Assembly: GCF_003574035.1 (NCBI RefSeq)
Contig: NZ_QWKY01000033.1
Coordinates: 1 to 35,629, forward strand
Direction of reading: 5' to 3'
Source of the DNA: Meiothermus hypogaeus
GTDB taxonomy: Bacteria > Deinococcota > Deinococci > Deinococcales > Thermaceae
DNA length: 35,629 nt
Position 1 is the first letter of the stretch, and each line of letters begins with the position of its first letter. Positions 1 through 8,236 of this stretch are shown here, one piece after another. The notes below the pieces were generated by a model. The model had not been told where the DNA came from, did no database searches, and saw only the letters and a list, made by a program, of their open reading frames with translations. The position numbers and the translations under genes were made by a program.

Positions 1-2
1 AA

Positions 3-263
3 GAAGTCCTTGCCGCCTGGAAAGCTCGTTGGGATCTGGAGCGGGTGCATCGCCTGCTCAAACAGAACCTGGGTTTATCCAAATGCCTCTCTCGTTCCTA
101 TGCTACTCAACTCAAACATGCTGACCTGGCCATCGAGGCCCTACACCTTATTCGACAGCAAAAACAACTACATCCAGATCTTTCTTGGCGGACAGCACAG
201 CACAATGCCGCAAAAATCCTCAAATCCCAGCTACTGACCGTACTCCCTGCCCTTTCAGTCTGA
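3..263 (+). CDS. Transposase C-terminal part (5' end cut by window)
   Basis: The frame is open from the window edge and ends at the TGA at 261-263, giving about 86 residues. It starts in the middle of a motif reading WDLERVHRLLKQNLGLSKC, which resembles the W-x-IE-x-x-H/F-x-x-LK-x-x-LG segment near the third catalytic residue of IS4/IS701-like DDE transposases. The rest (SYATQLKHADLAIEAL...) is helical and fits the C-terminal tail of such enzymes. No terminal inverted repeat of the element could be recognised in the downstream 200 bases. The gene may be intact to the left of the window or a remnant. The family assignment comes from motif resemblance only. Confidence 0.55.
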   Translation, partial: EVLAAWKARWDLERVHRLLKQNLGLSKCLSRSYATQLKHADLAIEALHLIRQQKQLHPDLSWRTAQHNAAKILKSQLLTVLPALSV

Positions 264-487
264 CTTTATGCCCTTTTTTTACTACTTTTCACTACAGTTC
301 AATCTCTTGTTAGTATTTTCAGACGAGGTCTGGGTCATAGAACAGAAGTGAGTTGGATAAGGATATCGTTATTTTCGTACCTTACATGAAGTATGGGTAA
401 AGTGCAGTGCAAAACCCACACAAATACTGAGCGCACTTCCTAATCATTGCTGGGAAGCCACTCCAGAAGCGTTGGGTTGCATCTTGC

Positions 488-515
488 TTGGCAAACTTGT
501 GCAATGGTCTATACT
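488..515 (+). promoter_or_regulatory. Sigma-70-type promoter for the glycosyltransferase gene
   Basis: TTGGCA (488-493) and TATACT (510-515) are separated by 16 bases. A transcript would begin near 522, about 30 bases before the ATG at 552. The position argues against the longer reading frame that opens at 447, because that start would lie upstream of the promoter. Confidence 0.5.
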
Positions 516-551
516 TATCTACGCTGTTTGGATACTACCTGGGCGCCAAGT

Positions 552-1811
552 ATGCGAATTCTTTTAACTGGATATGGTTGTAGCCCAGATCATGGGTCGG
601 AAGAAGCAGTTACTTGGGGCTGGGCTCTGGCATTGTCACGTCACTGCGAGGTGTGGGTCATTACCTATCCCCGTTATCGCAGCAACATCGAGCGTTATCT
701 AGAAGCCAACCCAAATCCCAATTTGCATTTTTACTATGCCTCTCCCCCCAAGGCGATCGACCCCTGGAATCCAGAAAAAGGTACTGGCAACATTCGGCTA
801 CATTACTTGCTCTGGCTAGGCGAGATGTTCAAGGTAGCCAAAAAACTTCACCGCGAGGTGGGTTTTGATCTGAGCCACTTCGTTAGCTGGAATACTGTTA
901 GCGCCCCCCCTCCACTGTGGAAACTGCCCATTCCTTTCATTTGGGGTTCGGTGGGTGGCGGTCAGATGGCCCCCTTTGCCTACCGCAGGTATTTCACAAC
1001 AAATGCCTGGGAAGAAGCCCTGCGCAGTTTGCGGGTGTTGGCCTTACCACTGCTCCCTCCTGTACGCCAGGCGGTTCGGCGTACTTCGCTCATCCTGGCG
1101 ACCAATGCAGAAACCCAAAGCCTCCTGCGCCGGGCTGGAGCACGGCAAATCGAAATGTTCAACGTCTCTGGACTACCGGATAGCTACGTGCCTTCTGAAC
1201 CCCCGGCCCACCCCCCCCAACCCACCATGACCCTGTTGTGGGCAGGACGGCTGGAATCCATGAAGGCCCCTCTGCTGATGCTTCAGATTATGCAGCAGGT
1301 GGCCGATCTTCCGGTGCGCCTGTTGGTTGCTGGCGACGGCCCTCTGCGTCCGATGTGTGAAGCCAAAGCCAAAGAGTTTGGCATAGAGCACAAGGTGCAG
1401 TTTTTGGGTCGGGTCAACTGGCACCAAATGAAGGAACTATACCGCAGTGTAGATGCCTTTCTTTTTACGAGTCTGCGGGATTCTTTTGGCAGTGTGAACC
1501 TCGAGGCCATGTCTCAGGCTCTGCCGCTTATAGCTTTTGATCACCAGGGGGTGGGATATTTTGTGCCCCCAGAAGCTGCCATCAAGATTCCGGTCACCAC
1601 CCCTGAAAAAGACATTCGGGCTTTTGCAGAGGGCATTCGAAAGCTTTACCACAACCCCGAACTACGCCAGCGCATGGGGCGTGTGGCCTGGGAATATGCG
1701 CGTTCGGAGATGGAAAGCGTGCGTACCCTGCGCATGCTCGAGCTTTATCGAAAAGTGCTAAAGTCCAAATCCCTGCAAAGTCCCCAAGAGGCATCACAGC
1801 AAGCGGTCTAG
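552..1811 (+). CDS. Glycosyltransferase family 4 (GT-B fold)
   Basis: The 419-residue protein begins MRILLTGYGCSPDHGSEE, a typical GT4 N-terminus with a beta strand followed by the acceptor-domain glycine loop. The donor-binding domain begins near residue 210 (LLWAGRLESMKAP), continues with LLVAGDGPLR and FLGRV, and ends with DSFGSVNLEAMSQALP. The last is the E-x7-E donor-binding motif with Asp in place of the first Glu. The family transfers sugars from nucleotide-sugar donors, usually in exopolysaccharide or envelope glycan assembly at the inner membrane face. The frame is open back to 447, but the ATG at 552 fits the family N-terminus and the promoter. A UDP-GlcNAc 2-epimerase follows 439 bases downstream, consistent with surface-polysaccharide synthesis. 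The exact substrate cannot be told. Confidence 0.85.
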   Translation: MRILLTGYGCSPDHGSEEAVTWGWALALSRHCEVWVITYPRYRSNIERYLEANPNPNLHFYYASPPKAIDPWNPEKGTGNIRLHYLLWLGEMFKVAKKLHREVGFDLSHFVSWNTVSAPPPLWKLPIPFIWGSVGGGQMAPFAYRRYFTTNAWEEALRSLRVLALPLLPPVRQAVRRTSLILATNAETQSLLRRAGARQIEMFNVSGLPDSYVPSEPPAHPPQPTMTLLWAGRLESMKAPLLMLQIMQQVADLPVRLLVAGDGPLRPMCEAKAKEFGIEHKVQFLGRVNWHQMKELYRSVDAFLFTSLRDSFGSVNLEAMSQALPLIAFDHQGVGYFVPPEAAIKIPVTTPEKDIRAFAEGIRKLYHNPELRQRMGRVAWEYARSEMESVRTLRMLELYRKVLKSKSLQSPQEASQQAV

Positions 1812-2250
1812 GACGGTTTGCGGATTGATTCGAGGTAAATGGGGATAGCAAACCCAGGTTAGCCGCATAGCAGCTATGGCCCAATGGCCACCCCCTCGCC
1901 TCCCAGGTGATGTTAGCGCACACCCCACCCCAAGGTTATTTCCTGCAACCGCCCTATCGTGACCTTCACAGACGTTGCCGCCCGCGAAAACGAGAATGCG
2001 TCTGCGCCCAGACGCATGTTACGCACCCAGGCGTGGGGCGGGCCCGGCCCACGAGTGCTTGGGTTTCAAGTTTCCGGGGGCAACTATTCTGTCTCGGATA
2101 GAGGATTCTTGATTCTCGAGAAACTCACTTTATGTGAGGAGCGCTCTAAGCATGATAATTCGCCACACACTGCCTGCTCCTTGGGGGTATGTGTACACTG
2201 TTATGCGGCATGAATGCTTTTTCTCTATGCAGCAATCAACAGGAGACTTC
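1812..2250. other. Non-coding stretch between glycosyltransferase and epimerase genes
   Basis: No convincing gene is visible. Short open frames here lack ribosome-binding sites and protein-like composition. The stretch holds a perfect 9-bp inverted repeat at 1996-2017 and the ribosome-binding site of the epimerase (AGGAGA, 2241-2246). The epimerase frame is open upstream to 2134, but the added residues do not look like this family. No clear promoter was recognised. Confidence 0.6.
1996..2017. repeat. Short perfect inverted repeat (hairpin)
   Basis: ATGCGTCTG (1996-2004) and CAGACGCAT (2009-2017) form a 9-bp stem with a 4-base loop. There is no T-run on either side, so it is not a standard intrinsic terminator. 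It could be an operator or an RNA hairpin in the untranslated region before the epimerase gene. Confidence 0.5.
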
Positions 2251-3384
2251 ATGGGCAAGCGGGTAGTGCTGGCCTTCGGAACCCGCCCCGAGGCCATCAA
2301 GATGGCCCCGGTGATCTTTGCCATGCGCAAGCAGGTTGGGATCAAGACCATCGTGCTTTCGACCGGGCAACACCGCACGCAGCTCGAGGACGCCTTGCGG
2401 GTTTTTGATATTGTGCCCGACGCAGATTTGCAGGTGATGACCGACCGCCAGACCCTTCCGGCCCTGATGGGGCGCATCGTGCCGGCCGCCGCAGACAAAC
2501 TCAAGGAGCTTCGCGCCGATTACGTCATGGTACACGGCGATACCCTGACCACCTTCGCTGTAACGCTGGCGGCTTTTTTTGAACAAATCCCGGTAGCGCA
2601 CGTAGAGGCGGGCCTGCGTAGCTTCAACATGCTAGAACCCTTCCCCGAAGAGGCCAACCGCCGCCTGACCGACGTACTCACCGACCTGGACCTTCCCCCT
2701 ACCCAAACCTCCAAAGCAAACCTCTTGCGCGAGGGCAAACCTGCACAAAACATCATCGTGACCGGCCAAACCGAGGTAGACGCGGTACTTTATGCCAGCG
2801 CGCGCGGCACCCCCCCACCCCTCCCCGAAGGCAAGCGCATCGTGGGCGTGACCATGCACCGACGCGAGAACCTGCCTTTGATGCGCGGACTGGCCGAAGC
2901 CCTGGCTAAGGTTGCTCGAGCCCACCCCGAGTGTCATTTCGTGTATCCGGTGCACCTGAACCCAGCGGTGCGGGAGGCCGTGTATCCGGTGCTGGGAAAT
3001 CTTCCCAACTTCGATCTGCTCGAGCCCCTGGAGTTTGGGGCCATGGCCGGCTTGATGAAACGCTCCACCCTGCTGGTGACCGACTCCGGGGGCGTACAGG
3101 AGAGCGGGGCTACGCTGGGGGTACCGGTGGTGGTGCTGCGCAACGTCACCGAGCGACCCGAGGGGCTGGCGGTGGGGGCCCTGAAGCTGGCCGGCACCGA
3201 CCCCGAACAGGTCTTTACCACCATTGACACCCTGCTCTCGGATGAGACGGCCCTTCAGGCTATGCGCAATCGACCCAACCCTTATGGCGACGGCAGAGCC
3301 GCCGAGCGCTGCGCCCAGGGAGTGGCCTGGCGCCTGGGGCTGGGAGAGCGTCCGGCAGATTGGCAAGGTCCAGCCTGGCCATAG
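2251..3384 (+). CDS. wecB: UDP-N-acetylglucosamine 2-epimerase (non-hydrolysing)
   Basis: The 377-residue product interconverts UDP-GlcNAc and UDP-ManNAc in the cytoplasm, supplying ManNAc for surface polysaccharides. Family motifs appear in order: [13 protein letters not shown] at the N-terminus, [35 protein letters not shown], and the nucleotide-binding [30 protein letters not shown]. The length equals that of WecB/MnaA. The second Glu of the usual GG-x-QEE is Ser here. The ATG at 2251 is chosen because AGGAGA stands 4 bases upstream and [15 protein letters not shown] matches the family start. The gene lies next to a GT4 gene, which fits envelope or exopolysaccharide work. The prolyl isomerase gene follows 35 bases downstream. 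Confidence 0.93.
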   Translation: MGKRVVLAFGTRPEAIKMAPVIFAMRKQVGIKTIVLSTGQHRTQLEDALRVFDIVPDADLQVMTDRQTLPALMGRIVPAAADKLKELRADYVMVHGDTLTTFAVTLAAFFEQIPVAHVEAGLRSFNMLEPFPEEANRRLTDVLTDLDLPPTQTSKANLLREGKPAQNIIVTGQTEVDAVLYASARGTPPPLPEGKRIVGVTMHRRENLPLMRGLAEALAKVARAHPECHFVYPVHLNPAVREAVYPVLGNLPNFDLLEPLEFGAMAGLMKRSTLLVTDSGGVQESGATLGVPVVVLRNVTERPEGLAVGALKLAGTDPEQVFTTIDTLLSDETALQAMRNRPNPYGDGRAAERCAQGVAWRLGLGERPADWQGPAWP

Positions 3385-3419
3385 GGAACAAGGAAGCAAA
3401 AGTCCAAAAGTCTAAGCCT

Positions 3420-3959
3420 ATGAACAATCCCAAAGTATGCATCCAGACCGATCTGGGCGAGATTCTGCTCGAGCTCTTCCCCGCCCAGGCCCCCATCACC
3501 GTGGCCAACTTCCTGCGCTACGTAGATGAAAACCGCTACCAGGGGGCTACTTTCTACCGCACCGTGCGCCTGGATAACCAGCCCCAGAGCCCAGTCAAGA
3601 TTGAGGTGATTCAGGGAGGGCTCGGCATGGGCCACCATTCAGCCAAGCTGCCCCCCATCCCGCTGGAGACTACCGACCTAACGGGCCTGCGTCATCTGGA
3701 TGGCACCGTTTCGATGGCCCGCCTCGAGCCAGACTCGGCCCAGTCGGAGTTTTTTATCTGCATCGGCGACCAGCCCGAACTGGACTATGGCGGCAAGCGC
3801 AACCCGGATGGGCAAGGTTTTGCTGCTTTTGGACGAGTGCTAGAAGGCATGGAGGTTGTCCAGCAGATTCATCAGCTACCCGCCGGGGGAGATGTTCCGC
3901 CGGTGCAGGGCCAGTGGATCTTGCAACCAGTAAGGCTAATTTCTATAAAATGCGTATAA
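3420..3959 (+). CDS. Cyclophilin-type peptidyl-prolyl cis-trans isomerase
   Basis: The 179-residue protein catalyses cis-trans isomerisation of Xaa-Pro bonds during protein folding. Visible cyclophilin landmarks are the N-terminal IQTDLGEILLELFPAQAPITVANFLRYV, then GATFYRTVR, IQGGLGMG, DGTVSMARLEPDSAQSEFFICIGDQPELDYGG, and the C-terminal FAAFGRVLEGMEVVQQI. No signal peptide is seen, so it is probably cytoplasmic. The frame is open upstream to a TTG at 3360, which would overlap wecB. The ATG at 3420 is preferred because the family fold starts right after it, although no strong ribosome-binding site precedes it. The 3' end also carries the promoter of the next gene. Confidence 0.9.
   Translation: MNNPKVCIQTDLGEILLELFPAQAPITVANFLRYVDENRYQGATFYRTVRLDNQPQSPVKIEVIQGGLGMGHHSAKLPPIPLETTDLTGLRHLDGTVSMARLEPDSAQSEFFICIGDQPELDYGGKRNPDGQGFAAFGRVLEGMEVVQQIHQLPAGGDVPPVQGQWILQPVRLISIKCV
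3921..3949 (+). promoter_or_regulatory. Candidate promoter of the lipase-like gene
   Basis: TTGCAA (3921-3926) and TATAAA (3944-3949) are spaced by exactly 17 bases. Transcription would start about 30 bases before the ATG at 3986. A second -10-like TATAAT lies at 3955-3960 but has no good partner upstream. The promoter sits inside the end of the preceding gene. Confidence 0.5.
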
Positions 3960-3985
3960 TGTACATAGCATTGGCTTGACGAATT

Positions 3986-4816
3986 ATGCAAACACTTGAA
4001 GGGTACTTTGTTAGCTTTGGAGCTGAAAAGATTTTTTATCGTGGCTGGCGGCCTGCCAAAGCCAAAGCAGTGCTGCAGGTAACACACGGATTCGGTGAAC
4101 ACAGCGGGCGCTATGAAGGCTTGGCCCAGTACCTGGGTTCTTTGGGTTACGCCGTGTATGCCCAAGACCTCAGAGGGCATGGCCGCTCAACGGGCCAGCG
4201 AGGGCACATTGAAAGCTGGCTTGATTATTGGTACGACCTGACCCTTTTTCGCAGTCAGTTGGAGGCCCTCGAGCCCAGATTACCCATCTTCTTATACGGC
4301 CACAGCATGGGTAGCCTGGTGGTGCTGGATTACCTGGTAAAACAACCGCCCGATCTGCGGGGGGCCATCGTAAGTGGGGTATTGCTTGAGCCTGGCCAAC
4401 CCGCACAGCCGCTGCTCGTAGCTATTGCCCGGCTGCTCTCCCGCTTCTGGCCCCAAGCACCCCTCAGGCTCAACTTAGACATTAATGCCCTTTCCCGCGA
4501 CAGCGCCACAGTTCAAGCCTACCGAAGCGACCCCCTGGTACATAACCGCGTGAGCGCCCGCTGGGGCACCGAGGTGCTGCAAACCATCGAAACGGTCAAG
4601 GCCCAGGTCAAGAGCATCCGCGACCCCCTGCTTATCCTGCACGGGGAAGCCGATGCCATCAACCGGGTGGAGGGGGCCCGCTGGCTTTTCAGAGAAGCCT
4701 CCACAACCGATAAGGAGCTTCGGGTTTACCCCGGAAGCTTCCACGAACCCCACAACGATCTAAACAAAGGCCAGGTCTTGCAAGACATCGCCGAGTGGCT
4801 CGAGCGGCACCTCTAG
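3986..4816 (+). CDS. Alpha/beta hydrolase, monoglyceride-lipase/lysophospholipase type
   Basis: The 276-residue protein is of the monoacylglycerol lipase (PldB-like) group, which hydrolyses monoacylglycerols or lysophospholipids. The catalytic triad can be read: Ser107 in GHSMGS, Asp223 in LLILHGEAD, and His253 in GSFHEPHND. The N-terminal HGFGEHSGRYEGLAQYLGSLGYAVYAQDLRGHGRSTG forms the oxyanion region and is characteristic of this group. No signal peptide is present. The gene has its own promoter and is followed by a 520-base non-coding gap, so it is probably transcribed alone. The true substrate is an inference. Confidence 0.88.
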   Translation: MQTLEGYFVSFGAEKIFYRGWRPAKAKAVLQVTHGFGEHSGRYEGLAQYLGSLGYAVYAQDLRGHGRSTGQRGHIESWLDYWYDLTLFRSQLEALEPRLPIFLYGHSMGSLVVLDYLVKQPPDLRGAIVSGVLLEPGQPAQPLLVAIARLLSRFWPQAPLRLNLDINALSRDSATVQAYRSDPLVHNRVSARWGTEVLQTIETVKAQVKSIRDPLLILHGEADAINRVEGARWLFREASTTDKELRVYPGSFHEPHNDLNKGQVLQDIAEWLERHL

Positions 4817-5336
4817 CGATTTAGGTTAGTCTTCCTGCCTATCGTTCCGCATTCAAGCACCTGGAGCCGCTTGTCCCCGTATGTGCACCGCCCCTTTGCA
4901 GTGCCAGATTCCTCGTCGTTTTCTGGGTGCCTCTGAACTCGACAGGAAGTCATACCGGATTCCAAAAGACAGTTTACAAAACCAAAAACACCAGAGGCTG
5001 TCTTTTTGAATCCTAGAGCATACCCCTCCCTGACGGTCGGCGAAAAAAGCCTCACCCTTCCAAGGGGCGGTATCGCCCTCCGCTACGCGGATAACTTCGG
5101 TCGGGTTAGTTCGTCACCAAAGGGTGACGAACTAACCGAATCTGGCATCAAGGGGCACAGGATACCGGGGCCAATTTGGGGTGCGCCAGTAACTTTGTAG
5201 CCCGCCCCAGCGAATTGCACAAACCCGCCTGCATTGTGCTTAGCCATCTGCACCGGCATCGGGGTGGGACAAATGTACTCCTGGACGGTAATGGATTGGT
5301 AACGAGGGCTTTCTAGGGTTTAGACAGGAGGCTTTT
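4817..5336. other. 520-base non-coding stretch with two inverted repeats
   Basis: No open frame here looks like a protein, and its base composition is less G+C-rich than the neighbouring genes. It contains AAAAGACAG at 4964-4972 matched by CTGTCTTTT at 4998-5006, a 9-bp repeat with a 25-base loop ending in a T-run. It also holds the 15-bp perfect inverted repeat at 5104-5137. The ribosome-binding site of the PEP synthase (AGGAGG) lies just before 5337. It may be a decayed mobile element, but no transposase relic was recognised. Confidence 0.55.
5104..5137. repeat. Perfect 15-bp inverted repeat
   Basis: GGTTAGTTCGTCACC (5104-5118) is followed by AAAG and then its exact reverse complement (5123-5137). 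With one extra base the pairing can extend to TCG/CGA outside. There is no T-run after the stem, so it does not look like an intrinsic terminator. It could be a small repetitive element or a processing or regulatory hairpin in the PEP synthase leader. Confidence 0.7.
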
Positions 5337-7814
5337 ATGGCTACTGCTCTTTCCACAAAGCCCAGAACCAGCTCGAGCCGCTCTAAAAAACGCTCTGCTC
5401 AAACCTCAATGCGCTTTGTACGGTGGTTCAAGGAAGTGGGCATTGATGAGGTGCCGCTGGTCGGGGGCAAGAACGCCTCGCTGGGCGAGATGGTGCGCGA
5501 ACTGGGCAAGTTAGGGGTGCGGGTGCCGGATGGTTTTGCCGTTACCGCCGAGGGTTTCCACCACTTCCTCCAGGCCAATGGCCTGGGTGCGCCCATCCGC
5601 GAACAGTTGCGCGAAATGGATCCCCACAACCCCGACGACCTGGCCCGGCGCACCCGGCTGATCCGCAGCCTGATTCTGCGGGCCGCGCTGCCGGAAGACC
5701 TCGAGGGGGAAATCGTTCAGGCCTACCGCGAACTCTCGCGCCAGGCCAGGGTAGAAGACCTGATGGTAGCAGTACGTTCCAGCGCCACCGCCGAAGACCT
5801 GCCTACGGCCAGTTTTGCCGGGCAACACGAAAGTTATCTGGGCATCCAGGGCGAGGCCGAGCTCCTCGACGCAGTCAAGAAATGCTTTGCCAGCCTCTAC
5901 ACCGCCCGGGCTACCCGCTACCGGGTGGATATGGGCTTCCCCCACGAGAAGGTACTGCTCTCGGTGGGCGTGCAACGGCTGGTGCGTTCGGATCTGGCCT
6001 CCTCGGGCGTCATTTTTACCCTCGACACCGAAACCGGCTTTGACGGGGTGGTGATGCTGGAAGGGGTCTGGGGCCTGGGCGAGAACATCGTGCAGGGCAA
6101 ATCTACCCCCGACCGCTTCTACGTGCATAAGGAAACCCTGGCCAAAGGCTACAAGCCCTTGCTCTGGAAAAAACTGGGGGCAAAGGAACTACGCCTGGTC
6201 TACGATACCGAACACCACAAGCTGCGCAACAACCCCGTATCCCCCACAGACCGCAACCAGTGGGTGCTTTCCAACGAAGAGGTGTTGAAGCTGGCCCATT
6301 GGGCAGTTTTGATTGAGCAGCATTACAGCCAAAAACGGGGCGCCCCCACCCCCATGGACATCGAGTGGGCCAAAGACGGTATCACCGGTGAGCTGTTTAT
6401 TGTACAGGCCCGCCCCGAGACCGTTCACAGCCGCAAGGGTGCGACCATCAAAAGCTATACCCTCCTGGAAGAAGGCCAGGTACTGGTCGAAGGGCTGGCG
6501 GTGGGCGAGAAGATTGCCACCGGCCCGGCCAGGGTCATCCGTGACCCCAAAGCCATGAACCAGATCAAGCCCGGCGATGTGCTGGTTACGGTCACCACCA
6601 ACCCCGACTGGGAACCCATCATGAAAATTGCTAGCGCCATCGTGACCGAGCGGGGCGGGCGCACTTCGCACGCGGCCATTGTGGCCCGTGAACTGGGCAT
6701 TCCGGCCGTGGTGGGGGCCGCAGGGGCTACCAAAGCCTTGGCCAAGGGGGGCCCGGTCACGGTTTCGTGTGCACAGGGCGAGGTGGGGCGGGTCTACGAG
6801 GGCACCTTGAAGTTCACGGTGGATGAGTTCGACCCGTATCAGGTGGGTACCACCCGCACCCAGATCATGATGAACGTGGGCAACCCCGAACAGGCTTTCC
6901 GGCTGGCACTCCTGCCCAACGATGGGGTGGGTCTGGCCCGCATGGAATTCATCTTCGCCGACTGGGTGGGCATTCACCCCCTGGCGCTCTTACACCCCGA
7001 AAAGCTCTCCCCCAGGGTGCAGCGCGAGGTCGAGGTCAGGACGAACGGCTACCCCAGCGGGCGCGAATACTTCATCGACCGGCTGAGCCAGGGCATTGCG
7101 GTGCTGGCTGCGGCCTTCTACCCGAAGCCGGTAATCCTGCGCATGAGCGACTTCAAGACCAACGAGTACGCCAAGCTGCTGGGCGGCGAAGCCTTCGAGC
7201 CGGGCGAAGAGAACCCCATGCTGGGGTGGCGGGGGGCTAGCCGCTACTACCACCCCGACTACAAAGAGGGTTTCTTACTCGAGGTCGAGGCGGTTCGGCG
7301 GGTACGCGACGAGATGGGCCTTACAAACCTGGTGGTGATGATTCCCTTCTGTCGCACGGTGGAGGAAGGCCAGCGGGTTCTGGACACCATGAAAGAAGGA
7401 GGCCTGGAGCGCGGCAGAAACGGCCTGGAAGTCTATGTGATGGCCGAGATTCCTTCCAACGTGATCCTGGCCGAGGAGTTTAGCCAGATCTTCGACGGCT
7501 TCTCGATAGGCTCCAACGATCTAACCCAGCTGGTGCTGGGGGTGGACCGCGACTCTACCCAGGTGGCTGCCCTGTTCGACGAGCGCAACCCGGCGGTCAA
7601 GTGGGCCTGCGCCGAGCTAATCCGCAAAGCCCACAAACACGGGCGCAAGGTGGGCATTTGCGGACAGGCCCCCTCCGACTATCCCGAGTTTGCGGCCTTC
7701 CTGGTAGATGCAGGTATTGATTCCATCAGCCTCAACCCCGACTCGGTGGTACGCACCAAGCAGCGCATTGTGGAGACCGAGCAAAACCACAAGGGTCGCA
7801 AAGCTAAGGCATGA
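5337..7814 (+). CDS. ppsA: Phosphoenolpyruvate synthase (pyruvate, water dikinase)
   Basis: The 825-residue enzyme makes PEP, AMP and phosphate from pyruvate, ATP and water, for gluconeogenesis. Domains in order: a basic N-terminal tail (about residues 1-25), the ATP-grasp domain (about 28-385, with LVGGKNASLGEMVREL, AVRSSATAEDLPTASFAGQHES and DIEWAKDG), the swivelling domain with phospho-acceptor His445 in GGRTSHAAIVARELGIPAVVG, and the PEP-binding TIM barrel (about 500-815) with IGSNDLTQL and Cys775 in GICGQAPSDYPE. The length matches PpsA. The ATG at 5337 follows AGGAGG at good spacing. The Ser/Arg/Lys-rich N-terminal tail before MRFVRWF is longer than usual, so MRFVRWF could be an alternative start. 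A small gene follows within 15 bases. Confidence 0.95.
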   Translation: MATALSTKPRTSSSRSKKRSAQTSMRFVRWFKEVGIDEVPLVGGKNASLGEMVRELGKLGVRVPDGFAVTAEGFHHFLQANGLGAPIREQLREMDPHNPDDLARRTRLIRSLILRAALPEDLEGEIVQAYRELSRQARVEDLMVAVRSSATAEDLPTASFAGQHESYLGIQGEAELLDAVKKCFASLYTARATRYRVDMGFPHEKVLLSVGVQRLVRSDLASSGVIFTLDTETGFDGVVMLEGVWGLGENIVQGKSTPDRFYVHKETLAKGYKPLLWKKLGAKELRLVYDTEHHKLRNNPVSPTDRNQWVLSNEEVLKLAHWAVLIEQHYSQKRGAPTPMDIEWAKDGITGELFIVQARPETVHSRKGATIKSYTLLEEGQVLVEGLAVGEKIATGPARVIRDPKAMNQIKPGDVLVTVTTNPDWEPIMKIASAIVTERGGRTSHAAIVARELGIPAVVGAAGATKALAKGGPVTVSCAQGEVGRVYEGTLKFTVDEFDPYQVGTTRTQIMMNVGNPEQAFRLALLPNDGVGLARMEFIFADWVGIHPLALLHPEKLSPRVQREVEVRTNGYPSGREYFIDRLSQGIAVLAAAFYPKPVILRMSDFKTNEYAKLLGGEAFEPGEENPMLGWRGASRYYHPDYKEGFLLEVEAVRRVRDEMGLTNLVVMIPFCRTVEEGQRVLDTMKEGGLERGRNGLEVYVMAEIPSNVILAEEFSQIFDGFSIGSNDLTQLVLGVDRDSTQVAALFDERNPAVKWACAELIRKAHKHGRKVGICGQAPSDYPEFAAFLVDAGIDSISLNPDSVVRTKQRIVETEQNHKGRKAKA

Positions 7815-7825
7815 AGGAGGCCCTT

Positions 7826-8092
7826 ATGAGACACGACCGCATCGTTTTTCTGGGAGAGCGCATCATCCAGGGCGACGAGATCGATTCGGATGAGTTTCCC
7901 GATGTGGAGACCTTTCGGCGCTGTGCGGCCCAGTGGGGCGGGCCCGAGAACGTCTTGGTTCTACGCAACGCCATTGTGAGCAACGGGGCCCTCGAGGAGA
8001 AGCTCGAGTACCTCCTGATCAACCGTACAGAGATCAGGGCCCTGGGCGTAGGGGGAATGAGGTTGAGCGGATTTGAGGCCATGAAGCCGTAG
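7826..8092 (+). CDS. Small conserved-looking protein of unknown function
   Basis: The 88-residue acidic protein (MRHDRIVFLGERIIQGDEIDSDEFPDVETFRRCAAQWGG...) is not recognised. It has a mixed alpha/beta look, no membrane segment and no signal peptide. The frame also opens at 7811, where the ATG overlaps the ppsA stop. The ATG at 7826 is preferred because AAGGAGG (7815-7821) stands at the right distance from it and not from 7811. Tight spacing behind ppsA suggests co-transcription and perhaps a linked role in pyruvate/PEP metabolism, but that is inference from position alone. Confidence 0.7.
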   Translation: MRHDRIVFLGERIIQGDEIDSDEFPDVETFRRCAAQWGGPENVLVLRNAIVSNGALEEKLEYLLINRTEIRALGVGGMRLSGFEAMKP

Positions 8093-8168
8093 CGAGGCTG
8101 GAAAACATCCTCCTTTTACTGCCAGGAGCATCGGCTACGGAAGAGCAGTCTGCTGCCCGGCTCAGATT

Positions 8169-8198
8169 GGCCAATGGTGTGACAAGGTCATTTGGCCC
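8169..8198. promoter_or_regulatory. Imperfect dyad upstream of the hydrogenase operon (candidate operator)
   Basis: GGCCAATG (8169-8176) faces CATTTGGCC (8190-8198), its reverse complement apart from one extra base. Between them TGAC-AAG-GTCA (8180-8190) is a second short dyad. The element lies about 40 bases before the hydB start. A -10-like TACGCT follows at 8212-8217, so a bound protein could touch the -35 region. No -35 box of good quality is visible, and the regulator is unknown. Confidence 0.3.
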
Positions 8199-8236
8199 AG
8201 GTGCTAAAAGCTACGCTAGTAGCAACGGAGGAACGC

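Noticed and set aside
447-551. Longer N-terminus for the glycosyltransferase
   Set aside because: The extra 35 residues do not resemble the family, and a TTGGCA/TATACT promoter lies inside them.
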